A stretch of 64,000 bases of DNA from Cryobacterium breve (lineage in GTDB: Bacteria; Actinomycetota; Actinomycetes; Actinomycetales; Microbacteriaceae): NCBI RefSeq assembly GCF_027594785.1, contig NZ_CP075584.1:434001-498000 (forward strand), given 5' to 3'. Within the stretch, counting starts at the first letter, position 1. Each line of letters opens with the position of its first letter. A program made the translations under genes and the position numbers. This document shows, piece after piece, positions 27,561 to 37,070 of the stretch. A model generated the notes under the pieces. The model saw nothing but the letters and a program-made list of their open reading frames with translations, ran no database searches and was not told where the DNA came from.

Positions 27561-28887
27561 CTAGTAGGTCGACAACAGGTCGGTAAGGACCCGCCTGCCA
27601 AAGACTAGCGCGTCGAGCGGAACCCGCTCATCGACCCCGTGGAACATGCCCGGGAAATCCAGCTCGGCGGGAAGCCGGAGCGGGGCGAACCCGTACCCGC
27701 GGATACCGAGCTTGGACAGGGCTTTGTTGTCGGTTCCCGCGGACAGAAGGTAGGGCAGCACGGGGGCTCCCGGGTCGTGCCGGTGCAGGCTGCCGACGAC
27801 GGCGTCGACGAGCGGGCCGCCGAAGTCGGTCTCGAGGCCGATGTCCCTGTGCATGACGACGATCTCGATATCCGGGCCGATGAGGCTCGCGACCTCGGCG
27901 AGCACCGCGTCCTCCTCGCCGGGAAGGGTGCGGATGTCGATGAGCGCCTCTGCGAGGTCGGGGATCACATTGTGCTTGTACCCGGCCTTGAGCAGCGTTG
28001 GGTTGGTCGTGGTGCGGAGGCTGGCCTGGATGAATCCGGAGGCGGTGCCGGTCGCGAGGGCGAGTTCGTCCGGGCCGACGAGCCTGCGGGTCAACGTCGA
28101 GGATCCGGGCGATCTCGGCGAGCAGGCTGGGTCGTCGTGCCGGTCAGCCGGATCGGCCAATCCTGGCTTCCGATCGCAGCGACAGCAGTCGCGAGTTTCG
28201 TGACGGCGTTGTTCCTGATCAGCCGGGAACCGTGGGCGGCGTCGCCCCGGGCTACGAGCTTGATCCAGATGAGGGCCTTCTCCCCCGTCTGCAGCAGGTA
28301 GGCGCGCTGGCCGCCGAGGGTGATCGAGTAGCCGCCGACCTCGCTGATCGCCTCGGTGGCGCCGGCGAAGAGCCCCGGGCGGGTGTCGACGAGGTGGTGC
28401 GAGCCGAGCACTCCCCCGGCCTCCTCGTCGGCGAAGAACGCGACGACGAGGTCGCGGGCCGGCGCGTCCCCTGCCCCGAGGATGTCGCCCAGGGCGGCGA
28501 GGATCATCGCATCCATGTTTTTCATGTCGACGGCTCCGCGGCCCCAGAGCAGGCCGTCCTTGATGACGCCGGCGAAGGGGTCGACCGACCAGGCCTCCGG
28601 GTCGGCGGGGACGACGTCGAGGTGGCCGTGGACCACGAGCGCGCCCGCATCGCGGTTCCTGCCTGGGACGCGCACGACGACGCTCGTTCGGCCCGGCTCC
28701 GAGTCGAAGAGTTCCGGGGTGAGTCCCAGGCCCCTGAGGTGCTCGGCGACGTACTCCGCGGCATCCGTTTCGCCGTTGGATCGGCCCTCGCCGTAGTTCG
28801 TGGTGTCGAACCGGATCAGGTCGCGGGCGAGTTCCGCGGTCAGATCGGGGGTGTTGCCGGATCGGTGTCGTCTGCCCAGGAAGCCAT
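27561..28887 (-). CDS. M20 family metallopeptidase, three frameshifts here
   Basis: 441 residues after correction, normal for dapE/ArgE-like enzymes. The zinc centre is present: L-V-V-H-G-H-L-D-V-V-P, G-R-G-A-V-D-M-K, A-D-E-E-A-G-G and D-F-P-G-M-F-H-G-V-D-E. The dimerisation domain holds R-G-D-A-A-H-G-S-R. Breaks: G5 at 28847-28851 (one short); AGCCT for AGCT at 28125-28126; AGGCT for AGCT at 28083-28084 on the minus strand. Fixing all three gives T-T-Q-L-L-A-E-I-A-R-I-L-D-V-D-P-Q-L-V-G. Substrate is probably an acyl amino acid or dipeptide; not determined. Confidence 0.88.
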
Positions 28888-29037
28888 GACTTCACGCTAT
28901 CGGTAGTCGTCGTCGAGAGGGCTCGTGGGCGGTCAATGACCGTCATCTGACAGGCGCGTGGCCGGGGTGTGCCGGAGGGCCTCGAAATCCGTGCTAGATT
29001 ATTGACTCGTCAGCCGGTCAACGGCTGGCCAGCACCA

Positions 29038-29120
29038 GCCCGGGTGGCGGAATGGCAGACGCGCTAGCTTGAGGTGCTAGTGCCCTTATGGGCGTGGGGG
29101 TTCAAGTCCCCCCTCGGGCA
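29038..29120 (+). tRNA. tRNA-Leu (anticodon GAG)
   Basis: 83 bases with a long variable arm, as in leucine tRNAs. Acceptor GCCCGGG pairs with CTCGGGC (one G-U). The anticodon stem CTAGC/GCTAG encloses TTGAGGT, so the anticodon is GAG. The T arm is GGGGG-TTCAAGT-CCCCC. Discriminator is A; CCA is not encoded. A terminator follows at 29163. Confidence 0.97.
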
Positions 29121-29162
29121 CAGAATGAAGATCCGGCAGGTCAGGTTCTTCGCTGTGAAATG

Positions 29163-29204
29163 AAATAGGTCGCGACATCCAGCGGATGTCCGGCCTATTT
29201 TTTT
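29163..29204 (+). terminator. Terminator after tRNA-Leu
   Basis: Nested stems AAATAGG/CCTATTT and GACATCC/GGATGTC end in a run of seven T. It lies 43 bases after the tRNA. In the remaining 176 bases before the cardiolipin synthase stop I see nothing. Confidence 0.85.
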
Positions 29205-29380
29205 GCCCGGATCGGATGCTCAGCGATTCTTGCGATATAGGCAGCCTGCAGTTTGCTGACAGTGGCCCAAGGACTCATTCCGATGCGTTCCCGATCGTGC
29301 CGCCCGAGTCCTGAAGAACGACTGACGTACCTGCCCTCTCGTTGTGCGACGGGCGCGGGAGTGATCGCGCTATGCGGCGG

Positions 29381-30883
29381 TCATTGGACCGTTGCCGTGA
29401 GCCGGCTGAGGTTGTCCAGGACTTGTGTGCGCAGCGGCCGCTCGAGCCACTCGTCGAGGAGCACCTCCCGAGAATGGGTCCGGTAGTCGTCCTGAATGCT
29501 GCGCAGCGCGTCGACGAAACGTCTCCCCCGGACGAGCAGCGAGACTTCGAAGTTGAGGCTGAACGAGCGCATGTCCATATTGCTCGACCCGATCACCGCG
29601 ACTTCATCGTCGACAGTGAAATGCTTGGCATGTAGGACGACCGGTTTCTCGTACAGGAAGATGCGCACGCCCGCCCGCAACAGGGTCTCGTAGTACGAGC
29701 GTTGTGCGTGGTAGACGAGGGCCTGGTCGGCGACTTCGCAGGCGTACAGGTGCACCGTTACTCCCCGTTCCGCGGCCGTCGTGATCGCGTAGAGCATGGA
29801 GTCGTCGGGGACGAAGTAGGGGCTGGCGATGACGAGTCGTTCCTGGGCCGAGTAGAGCAGGGCGTTGAAGACCCGCAGGTTGTTCTCGCCTTCGAATCCG
29901 GGCCCACTCGGGACGACCTGGCAGTCGAGGGTGTCCTCGGTGGTCACTGAATAGATCGGGTCTGCCTCACGGGTGAGGAGATCTTCCGTCTCGGAGTACC
30001 AGTCGGTGATGAAGATCGCGTTGACGCCCGCGACGACGGGGCCTTCCAGCCTCACCATGAGATCCTTCCACCGGAGGTTCCGTCTGATATTTCCCCTGGT
30101 GTTGTAGCTGGGGTCGACCATGTTCTGCGAGCCCATGAATCCGACGATTCCGTCGATCACGAGCACCTTGCGGTGGTTTCGCAGGTCCGGGCGCCGCCAT
30201 TGCGTTCTGAAGGGATGGAAGGGCAGCATTTCGTGGGAATCGATGCCGACGTTCCTCAGCCAACGGCGGGTCGCCCGGCCCTGTGGGCTCCGGATCGTCG
30301 AGATGTGGTCATAGAGAACCCTGACGATCACACCCCGTTCATGGGCTGCCAGGAGGGCGTCGAAGAACGGCATCGTCGTCCGGTCCCGGCTGAGGATGTA
30401 GAACTCCACGTGCACGTACCGTTCGGCCCTCATCACTTCCTCGGTCATCGCGGCGATCGACTCCTCGTAGTCAGGCAGAAGCACAGCGTCGTTGCCGCCG
30501 ACGAGCGGCATGGCGCCCAACGTGTGGTTCAGTTCGACGACGGATTCGAACCATTGGGGCCAGGTCTCCGTCTTGGAGACCTGGTCGAGGCCGGCGGTCG
30601 TGCCGAGGATGTAGTCGTTGATGTCCTGTTGCTTCTCGCGCCGTGTCTTCGGGAGCCTGGTGCTGCCGAACAGGCTGAAGAGGACCGCTCCCGGGATCGG
30701 CGCAATGAAGATCGCCATCAGCCAGGCCATCGCCGACGTGGGACGGCGGTTCGGCGGAATCCTGATGACCGCCCCGACGCGGATGGCCATCTCGATGACG
30801 AGGAGCGCGATCGGCAGGGCCTTGGGCAGCTTTCGCAGGTTCACTCTGGAAGTCCGATCTGACGGGCGGCCGCGCGGATTCAC
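29381..30883 (-). CDS. cls: Cardiolipin synthase (PLD type)
   Basis: 500 residues from GTG 30883; GTG 30844 is a shorter choice. Two N-terminal membrane helices (residues about 20-70) anchor two phospholipase D domains. The motifs are N-H-R-K-V-L-V-I-D-G with F-M-G-S-Q-N, and H-A-K-H-F-T-V-D-D-E with I-G-S-S-N-M-D. The enzyme condenses phosphatidylglycerol molecules to cardiolipin at the membrane. It is divergent from two PAP2 phosphatase genes, which makes a lipid-related cluster. Confidence 0.93.
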   Translation of the reverse strand: MNPRGRPSDRTSRVNLRKLPKALPIALLVIEMAIRVGAVIRIPPNRRPTSAMAWLMAIFIAPIPGAVLFSLFGSTRLPKTRREKQQDINDYILGTTAGLDQVSKTETWPQWFESVVELNHTLGAMPLVGGNDAVLLPDYEESIAAMTEEVMRAERYVHVEFYILSRDRTTMPFFDALLAAHERGVIVRVLYDHISTIRSPQGRATRRWLRNVGIDSHEMLPFHPFRTQWRRPDLRNHRKVLVIDGIVGFMGSQNMVDPSYNTRGNIRRNLRWKDLMVRLEGPVVAGVNAIFITDWYSETEDLLTREADPIYSVTTEDTLDCQVVPSGPGFEGENNLRVFNALLYSAQERLVIASPYFVPDDSMLYAITTAAERGVTVHLYACEVADQALVYHAQRSYYETLLRAGVRIFLYEKPVVLHAKHFTVDDEVAVIGSSNMDMRSFSLNFEVSLLVRGRRFVDALRSIQDDYRTHSREVLLDEWLERPLRTQVLDNLSRLTATVQ

Positions 30884-31000
30884 GTGTCCCCACCTTAGTT
30901 GGGTCGACGGTACCCCGGGAGGTAAGCTCGCTTCACCTTCGATCACCGCACGAGCATGGTGACCGATCGGTGCCCATCAAACGATCCTTTGGCTGGAGTC

Positions 31001-31738
31001 ATGGCCGGTAGTTCGACAGAACGCTCGGATGCAGCGCCCGGTGTGCGTCCTGAAGGTGCGGCAACGTCGGGTGCACGCCGCGTCTCCCGGCGGTGGCCCC
31101 TGATCAGTGGCCTCGCAGCCGTCGCCCTGGCGTGTGCGCTGGGCGCTCTGATTGCAACCCGCGACCATGGGCTGCCGCTGTCCATCGACGTGGAATGGAT
31201 GAGGGAACTGGTTGAGAATCGCGAACCCCTCTGGCAGGTCCTGGCACTGTCGATGGACTTCCTCGGAGGAGGCGTGGTGGCGACCCTCGTCGTGCCGGTG
31301 CTCGTCGCCGCCGCACTCTTCCTGGCCCGACGTCCCTGGGCGGCGGCTTACTACCTGGTCGCGACCATCGTCACCGGAGCGGGCGTCCAACTCCTGAAAC
31401 AATTCTTCGGACGCGCACGCCCAGAAAATTTCCTGACGAACCTCGATTTCGGGTCTTTCCCATCGGGCCACGTTGCCAATGCCGCGACGATGGCGGCCGT
31501 CCTGGCGATTCTCGCACCGCGGATCTGGGTCGTAGCCGCGGGGACCGTCTACACGGCCCTCATGATGATCAGTCGCACCTATCTGGGTGCCCACTGGCTG
31601 ACCGATACCGTGGGCGCCCTGCTGCTCGGAATCGGCGTCGCAATTGTCGTCTGGGCACCGCTCGCGGCCAAGCTCGACGGTGAACGCGCACTTGCCGTGG
31701 ATCGCCGGTCACGTTCGACACACCGTGGTGCCTCGTGA
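31001..31738 (+). CDS. PAP2-family membrane phosphatase, first of a pair
   Basis: 245 residues from ATG 31001 with five or six membrane helices. The acid-phosphatase triad is complete: K-Q-F-F-G-R-A-R-P, F-P-S-G-H and S-R-T-Y-L-G-A-H-W-L-T-D. Likely substrates are undecaprenyl diphosphate, phosphatidate or phosphatidylglycerol phosphate. The next gene, a paralogue, overlaps by GTGA, so the two are coupled. Confidence 0.9.
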   Translation: MAGSSTERSDAAPGVRPEGAATSGARRVSRRWPLISGLAAVALACALGALIATRDHGLPLSIDVEWMRELVENREPLWQVLALSMDFLGGGVVATLVVPVLVAAALFLARRPWAAAYYLVATIVTGAGVQLLKQFFGRARPENFLTNLDFGSFPSGHVANAATMAAVLAILAPRIWVVAAGTVYTALMMISRTYLGAHWLTDTVGALLLGIGVAIVVWAPLAAKLDGERALAVDRRSRSTHRGAS

Positions 31739-32505
31739 CTTCTCCCCACACCGATGACGAGCGGCCTACCGTGCGCGGCATCCGCTCGAGATTCATCGCG
31801 GAGGAGCGCGTGCTGGGACCCGACTCACGCCGGCGACTCTATCTGACGTCGATGATCCTCGCCGGTTCCGGTGCCGCCTGTTTCCTGGCGATCCTCGCCT
31901 CCGTTCTGCTGCACGGTGGACTGACCGGCGTGGACGCGCCTGTGCAGGACTGGCTCTTCGGACTGCGGTCGCCGACCATGACGGCGGTCATGATCGGACT
32001 GGCGATCCTTTTCGGGCCCGTCGCCCTTCCCGGCCTCCTGCTCGTCGTGTGTGTGGTCTGGGGCATCGTCGGCAAGCACGCCCGACGTCCACTGATCCTG
32101 GCATCGGCCATGTTGGTCGGAGTCGTGCTGGCGCAGCTGATCGGCCATGCGGTGGACCGCCATCGGCCGCCGACCGATCTCATGCTGTTCGGCCCCGATC
32201 CATCCTTTTCCTTTCCGTCCGGACACGTCCTGGGCGCGTCAGACTTCGTCCTGTTGACCGCATATCTCGTGTTCTCCCGTCGTGGAAGCATCCGCGGCGC
32301 ATGGGCGGGCTTCGGCTTCGCGCTCCTGTGCATCGTCGCCGCGGCGGTCAGTCGCGTGTATTTGGGCTACCACTGGGCAACGGATGCCCTGGCATCCGTC
32401 TCGCTGTCCCTGGTGATTGTGGGCGGCGTGATCGCCTACGACACGTGGCGAAGCCTTCGGGCTTCCGATGAGCCCAAGATCACGATCCCGCCTGCTGCGG
32501 ACTGA
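31735..32505 (+). CDS. PAP2-family membrane phosphatase, second of a pair
   Basis: 256 residues from GTG 31735, overlapping the previous stop. It has a polar N-terminal extension of about 40 residues, then membrane helices. The triad is D-R-H-R-P-P (degenerate first motif), F-P-S-G-H-V-L-G-A and S-R-V-Y-L-G-Y-H-W-A-T-D. Divergence from the upstream paralogue suggests a different substrate rather than a recent duplication. It converges on the DUF1206 gene. Confidence 0.9.
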   Translation: MTSPHTDDERPTVRGIRSRFIAEERVLGPDSRRRLYLTSMILAGSGAACFLAILASVLLHGGLTGVDAPVQDWLFGLRSPTMTAVMIGLAILFGPVALPGLLLVVCVVWGIVGKHARRPLILASAMLVGVVLAQLIGHAVDRHRPPTDLMLFGPDPSFSFPSGHVLGASDFVLLTAYLVFSRRGSIRGAWAGFGFALLCIVAAAVSRVYLGYHWATDALASVSLSLVIVGGVIAYDTWRSLRASDEPKITIPPAAD

Positions 32506-32530
32506 CCTGGACCCGCGTGAACCTCAGATG

Positions 32531-33339
32531 TCAGAGCCGGGCGCGCCAGGCCCTGACGAAGCAGTACAGCCCATACGCAATCAGACCCGCCCCCAGAGCA
32601 GACAGGATAAGCCCGCCGAACGGGAGAGCGACGAGGGACCTCAGCGCCCCATCCAGACCGGTCGATTGGCTCGGGTCCAGGGTTATGGCCGCAACCACGA
32701 TGAGGACCGCCACGACACCCAACACAATTCCCTTGGCGACGTAGCCGACGATTCCCAAGCCGAGGACAACCTTTCCAGCAGACCCGCTCGGCACCGAGAT
32801 ATCTGCCGTGAACTTCTGCAACGCACCCTTGCGCACGAAGTAGACCCCGATGGCCAGCACGAGGAGACCCCCGGCCAGGAGGACGATCACGCCTCCTGGC
32901 GCCGCAAGAAGCGATGCGCTGGCATCACGGGTACTGCCGGCGGAACTCGTCGCTCCCCCTGCGCGAAGGTGTACGCGGTACCCGCAAGGAGTAAGTAGAC
33001 AACCGCCTTGCCGACTTCAGTGACGCGCCGGGACCACTTACGTTTGGGGTCTGCGCCGCGCATCAGGAACGCTCCCAGAAGCAGCCAGAGCCCGAGAGCA
33101 GCCATTCCCGCGACCACAACCCACAGAACGAATACTCCGCCCGGGCTCGTCGCGAGCTGCCCGAGAGCACCGGACTGGTCTGCACTACCGCTTCCGGCGC
33201 CAACCGCGATAGCGATGGCTATCGCGGCGATGAGGATGTGCAACAAGCCGTTGACGGCGAAGCCCAGACGGGCAAGCATCTGCAAAGCGCGGCTGTTCTT
33301 TGCTGTGCTGGCAACGCCGGCCGCTGAGTTACTGATCAC
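32531..33339 (-). CDS. DUF1206 membrane protein, frameshifted
   Basis: 269 residues after correction: six membrane helices in three two-helix repeats, as in DUF1206. Each repeat has a glycine-rich G-x-x-x-x-G-L/I start (A-R-L-G-F-A-V-N-G-L-L-H; E-V-G-K-A-V-V-Y; G-I-V-G-Y-V-A-K-G-I). The run of five C at 32955-32959 is one short; with six, A-Q-G-G-A-T-S-S-A-G-S joins on into A-A-P-G-G-V-I-V-L-L. Without the fix the gene would split into 150- and 119-residue pieces overlapping by four bases. Function unknown. Confidence 0.85.
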
Positions 33340-33405
33340 GCCTCAGCTTAGGACGACATCGGTTCTCCGGACCATCATTCTTCCCCAACGAGCTTCCCCA
33401 ACGAA

Positions 33406-34744
33406 TCAGGGCGTCCACCACGGTCGTAGGGGCAGGTCAGTGAGGCCCTCAGCGCCTGACGGCTTCACAGCAAGGACCTGGTGCAGCTGGATTCCCCCGG
33501 TCTCGAAGGCGAGCCGTGAGCCGGCCATGTACAGGCCCCACACCTTCGCGGTCTGCAGCCCGACCTCGGCGACTGCCTCATCCCAGTGCTCGACGAGGTT
33601 GGCGCACCAGTCCCGCAGGGTCGGTGCGTAGTGCTGGCGCAGGTTCTCCTCGTGCAGCACCTCCAGGCCGGTGTCCTGTGCGGCGCTGATGATGCGGCCA
33701 GAGCCGGTGAGCTCGCCGTCGGGGAAGACGTACCGGTCGATGAACCCGCGGGTGGACGCCTCAGAGTGGTTGTCCGGGCGGGTGATGCAGTGGTTGAGCA
33801 GGAGCCCGCCCTGGCGCAGGCGGGACTGCAGGAATTCGAAGTACGCGGGATAGTTGCGCACGCCGATGTGCTCGAGCAGCCCGATCGACGACACGGCGTC
33901 GAAGCCGGTGTCGGCGATGTCGCGGTAGTCGCCGAACCGGACCTCGGCGAGGTCGGCCAGGCCCTCCTCGGCGATCGCACGCTGCGCCCAGCCGGCCTGC
34001 TGTTCCGACAGGGTCACTCCTGTGGCCCTCACGCCGCGGCGGGCGGCGTAGCGCACCATGCCGCCCCAGCCGCAGCCGACGTCGAGCAGCCGGTCGCCCG
34101 GCTTCAGCCGCAGCTTCTCGAACACCAGCCGGTACTTGTTCTCCTGGGCCTCGTCGAGGGACGCATCCGGACCCGGGTAGCACGCGCACGTGTAGGTCAT
34201 CGACGACCCGAGCACCCACTCGTAGAAGGTGTTCGAGACGTCGTAGTGGTGGTGGATCGCCTCTGCGTCCCTGCCCTTGCTGTGCCGGAGTCCCCCGGCG
34301 ATCCGGCGCCAGCGCGGCGGTGCCTCCAGTTCCGGCGGTTTGATCGGGCGCAGGTGCCCGACTCCGATCGAGCGGATGATGGTGGCCATCACCCGGGGCG
34401 ACGGCAGCGTGAAGACCAGGTCGCCGGTGAGCGCTCTGAGAAGTTCGTACGGGTCGCCGGGGTGCACCCCGTGGATCTCGAGGTCACCGGCGATGTAGGC
34501 GCGGGCCAGGCCCAGGTCGCCGCGGCCGGTCGCCAGGTAGGTCGTCCCCCGCGGCGTTCTCAGGCTCCAGCCCGAGCGGTGCATCCGGCGGGCCGGCCGA
34601 ACTCCCGTCGTAGGCGGTGAAACGGAGCGGGAGCCGTCCGCCGGCCAGGATTTCGAGGATCCCGGCGAGGGCGAGCTTCCCCTCCGCCTCCGACGTGCGA
34701 GCCCCTTCCGTGGCTTCCGAGGATCGCTGCTGGAACGTGGTCAT
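33406..34744 (-). CDS. CFA-synthase-type methyltransferase, TmsB/BfaB-like, frameshifted
   Basis: 445 residues after correction. The SAM-binding core reads L-L-D-V-G-C-G-W-G-G, with H-H-Y-D-V-S-N-T-F-Y before it and I-G-L-L-E-H-I-G after it, all typical of cyclopropane-fatty-acid synthases. A partner FAD oxidoreductase overlaps upstream by ATGA. That pairing is the TmsA/TmsB (BfaA/BfaB) arrangement, in which the methyltransferase makes a 10-methylene acyl chain from oleoyl phospholipid. The break is at 34563-34564 (plus CAGGCTC for CAGCTC), giving L-G-L-E-L-R-T-P-R-G. A plain cyclopropane synthase remains possible. Confidence 0.85.
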
Positions 34745-36120
34745 CGTCGTTGCACCGCCTTTGCGTAGAGATCGAGGAGACGTGAGTCGGGGTCGTAGCG
34801 GTTCTTGACGCTCCGATAGGCGTCTCCGCCATAGAGTTCATCGAATCTCTCCGGAGAGTAGTACGAGTCGGAGTAGAGCGACTTGTGGCCGTCGAGCTCG
34901 CTGACCGCAGCCTCGATCAGACGGTTCGTCGCCCCTTCGATGGACCCCACCGGTACCGTCGACCAGAATCCGACGTTGACATAGGTCTGCCGGGGCCGCA
35001 GCGGGTAGAGCGGCCAGTCGCCGTCGTCACGCAGCCTCAGCGGGCAGAGCCAGATCGGTTCGATCGGCACCGTGTCCAGGAACCAGCCGAGGAACTCCGC
35101 ACATCGCTCGATCGGTATCTCGACGTCCTGCACGACCCGTTCCCGGGGCGGACGATTCCGGAGTCGCTCGAGGCGATCGCCGATGTGGAATCGCTGTTCG
35201 TAGCGCATCAGCTTCCCGTAGAAGCTGCTGCGCCGAAGCGTTTTGGGCCACAGCCTGCGCACGAGCGGACGCTGGGCACCGAATGCCTCCGAGCACCAGA
35301 ACCAGTCCGTGTCCCACCGCCACAGGTAGTCGTGGATCGTCAGCCGGTCGACCGTGGTGCCGTCATCGTGCTGGATGGAGCGGTAGTAGATCTTCTGGCC
35401 GGTGTAGTCGCTCACGGGGCCGGGCGCCGCGGTCTGCGTGCCCAGGCAGAGGTAGCTCTCTGTGGCGCTGAACACCACGCCATCGAGGTAATCGACGCGG
35501 TGACCGTCGAATTCCCCGGTCGCGACGATTCGGCCCATCGCCGCGACGAGGTCGGGAAGCGAGTGGAACCGAACGTGCCGGATCTCGACGAAGGGTTCCA
35601 CCGGCTCCAGCTCGATGCGCAGGCGCACCGCGTAACCGAGGGTGCCGTAGGAGTTGGGGAAGGCACGGTAGAGGTCATCGTGCTCGGTGGGCGAAGCGGT
35701 GACGACCTCGCCCGTTCCCGCGAGGATGTCCAGCTCCAGCACCGACTCGTGCGGGAGTCCATTGCGGAACGACGTCGACTCGATGCCCAGGCCCGTGACC
35801 GCACCGCCGAGGGTGATCGTCTTCAGCTGCGGCACCACGAGGGGCGCCAACCCGTGCGGCAGCGTCGCGGCGACGAGGTCGGCGTACGTGCACATGCCGG
35901 CCACGTCGGCCGTCTGCGCCTCCGGGTCGACCGCGATGACGCCGGTCAATCCCGACGTGTCCAGGCCCGGTGCGTCCGGCTTCGTGCGTGACCGGAACAG
36001 GTTCGAGGTGGGCTTGGCCAGCCGAACGGATGCCGCCGGCGGGACCGCCCGGTAGCTCGCGAGGAGTCGCTCGACGCCGGCGGCGTGAGCGGTGCGTGCG
36101 TCGATCGCAGGAGTGGTCAC
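34741..36120 (-). CDS. FAD-binding oxidoreductase, TmsA/BfaA-like
   Basis: 459 residues, cytosolic. The PCMH-type FAD domain (residues about 60-185) contains G-V-I-A-V-D-P-E, T-Y-A-D-L-V, P-Q-L-K-T-I-T-L-G-G-A-V-T-G-L-G-I-E and G-T-L-G-Y-A-V-R-L-R. The C-terminal half resembles the DWARF1/delta24-sterol-reductase type (Y-Y-R-S-I, W-R-W-D-T-D-W-F-W-C-S). In TmsAB systems this flavoprotein reduces the 10-methylene chain to 10-methyl. It is the promoter-proximal gene, co-translated with the methyltransferase. Confidence 0.88.
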   Translation of the reverse strand: MTTPAIDARTAHAAGVERLLASYRAVPPAASVRLAKPTSNLFRSRTKPDAPGLDTSGLTGVIAVDPEAQTADVAGMCTYADLVAATLPHGLAPLVVPQLKTITLGGAVTGLGIESTSFRNGLPHESVLELDILAGTGEVVTASPTEHDDLYRAFPNSYGTLGYAVRLRIELEPVEPFVEIRHVRFHSLPDLVAAMGRIVATGEFDGHRVDYLDGVVFSATESYLCLGTQTAAPGPVSDYTGQKIYYRSIQHDDGTTVDRLTIHDYLWRWDTDWFWCSEAFGAQRPLVRRLWPKTLRRSSFYGKLMRYEQRFHIGDRLERLRNRPPRERVVQDVEIPIERCAEFLGWFLDTVPIEPIWLCPLRLRDDGDWPLYPLRPRQTYVNVGFWSTVPVGSIEGATNRLIEAAVSELDGHKSLYSDSYYSPERFDELYGGDAYRSVKNRYDPDSRLLDLYAKAVQRR

Positions 36121-36246
36121 GCCGCCAAGCTAGTCCTTCGTCGGCGAGCCCGCTGACGACACCTTCGGACTCGCGTTTCGGGCCGCGTTGTCAAGCGAAT
36201 CCCGGAGAATCGCAGCGCAGGGTTGACGACCGGGTGAGACTGGGGC

Positions 36247-36609
36247 ATGCAGATTCCTAAGCCGACCGACGAGGTCAAGGAGCTCTTCCGCTCGGTCGTT
36301 CCGGACGGGCCGTCCGTGGTGGTCAAACCGATGTTCGGCAATCTGGGGGCGTTCGTGAACGGGAACATGTTCGCCGGCCTGTATGGCCCGGCCATCGGCA
36401 TCCGTCTGTTGGATGCGGCGTCGCAGCGGGAGCTCCGGGCTATCGAGGGCACAGGCCCGTTCGGACCGGAGGAACGCCCCATGGGCGGGTACATCGCCCT
36501 GCCGGAGGTGTGGAAGTCGGATCCCGACCGTGTCTCGGAATGGATGGAGACAGCGTTCACCCAAGTCAGTGAGCTGCCCGCCAAGCAGCCCAAGATCCGA
36601 AGGAAGTAA
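36247..36609 (+). CDS. TfoX N-terminal domain protein
   Basis: 120 residues, single TfoX_N domain: V-V-K-P-M-F-G-N-L-G-A-F-V-N-G-N-M-F-A-G-L and R-P-M-G-G-Y-I-A-L-P. TfoX in gammaproteobacteria controls competence, but isolated domains in actinobacteria have no known role. It is divergent from tmsA with a 126-base gap. Confidence 0.85.
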   Translation: MQIPKPTDEVKELFRSVVPDGPSVVVKPMFGNLGAFVNGNMFAGLYGPAIGIRLLDAASQRELRAIEGTGPFGPEERPMGGYIALPEVWKSDPDRVSEWMETAFTQVSELPAKQPKIRRK

Positions 36610-37011
36610 CCGCCACTCGGTATGTGACCGTGGTGGACGGCCTGCAAGAAGCGGGTGGACGTGGACAGGCCTCTCAGATCGGTTTCGACGGTAGCCTCAG
36701 CGACCGTGACATCGACCGTCACTCCGATCCCGAGCGCCCGAAGGGCACGGGCTTGGGCTGCGGAATCGCGTGCGGCGTCCCGTGCGGCCGCCTCGATGCG
36801 ACGTGAGAACGCCTCAAGCCAGGCGCCCAAGTGCAAACTCATCCAACCACGACGGGAGCAAGAATCAATCCGAGGCAGAGAAGGATTCACACCGCGACGG
36901 CCAAAGGAAACATTGCCGACGTCCTGCGCGCTTCCCGGCCGTTGACCGACTGGCTCGACGCCCACGTCGGCCCAACACGATTAGAACGGCGCCGCCAACC
37001 GGCTGGCCGCA
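36610..37011. other. Gap of about 400 bases, possible gene remnant on the minus strand
   Basis: No convincing gene. On the minus strand, 36842 down to about 36610 reads as high-GC3 codons beginning M-S-L-H-L-G-A-W-L-E-A-F with an Ala/Arg-rich helix. The frame then runs antisense through tfoX without a stop until 36117, so a full gene is unlikely. It may be the 5' remnant of a lost gene. 36843-37011 shows nothing. Confidence 0.3.
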
Positions 37012-37052
37012 CCACCCGGGTTTCGCTTGACCGCTGAGCGAAAACCGGGTGG
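37012..37052 (-). terminator. Strong hairpin past the cellobiose phosphorylase gene
   Basis: CCACCCGGGTTTCGCT and AGCGAAAACCGGGTGG form a 16-base stem with one G-T pair around a nine-base loop, 19 bases past the stop. There is no clear T-run on the minus strand, so termination is inferred from position and stability. Confidence 0.6.
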
Positions 37053-37070
37053 GAGACCGGGCCTTTGTCG

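Noticed and set aside
28990-29037. Inverted repeat AGCCG/CGGCT just before tRNA-Leu as a regulatory hairpin
   Set aside because: Short, common in GC-rich DNA, and no convincing promoter boxes could be aligned with it.
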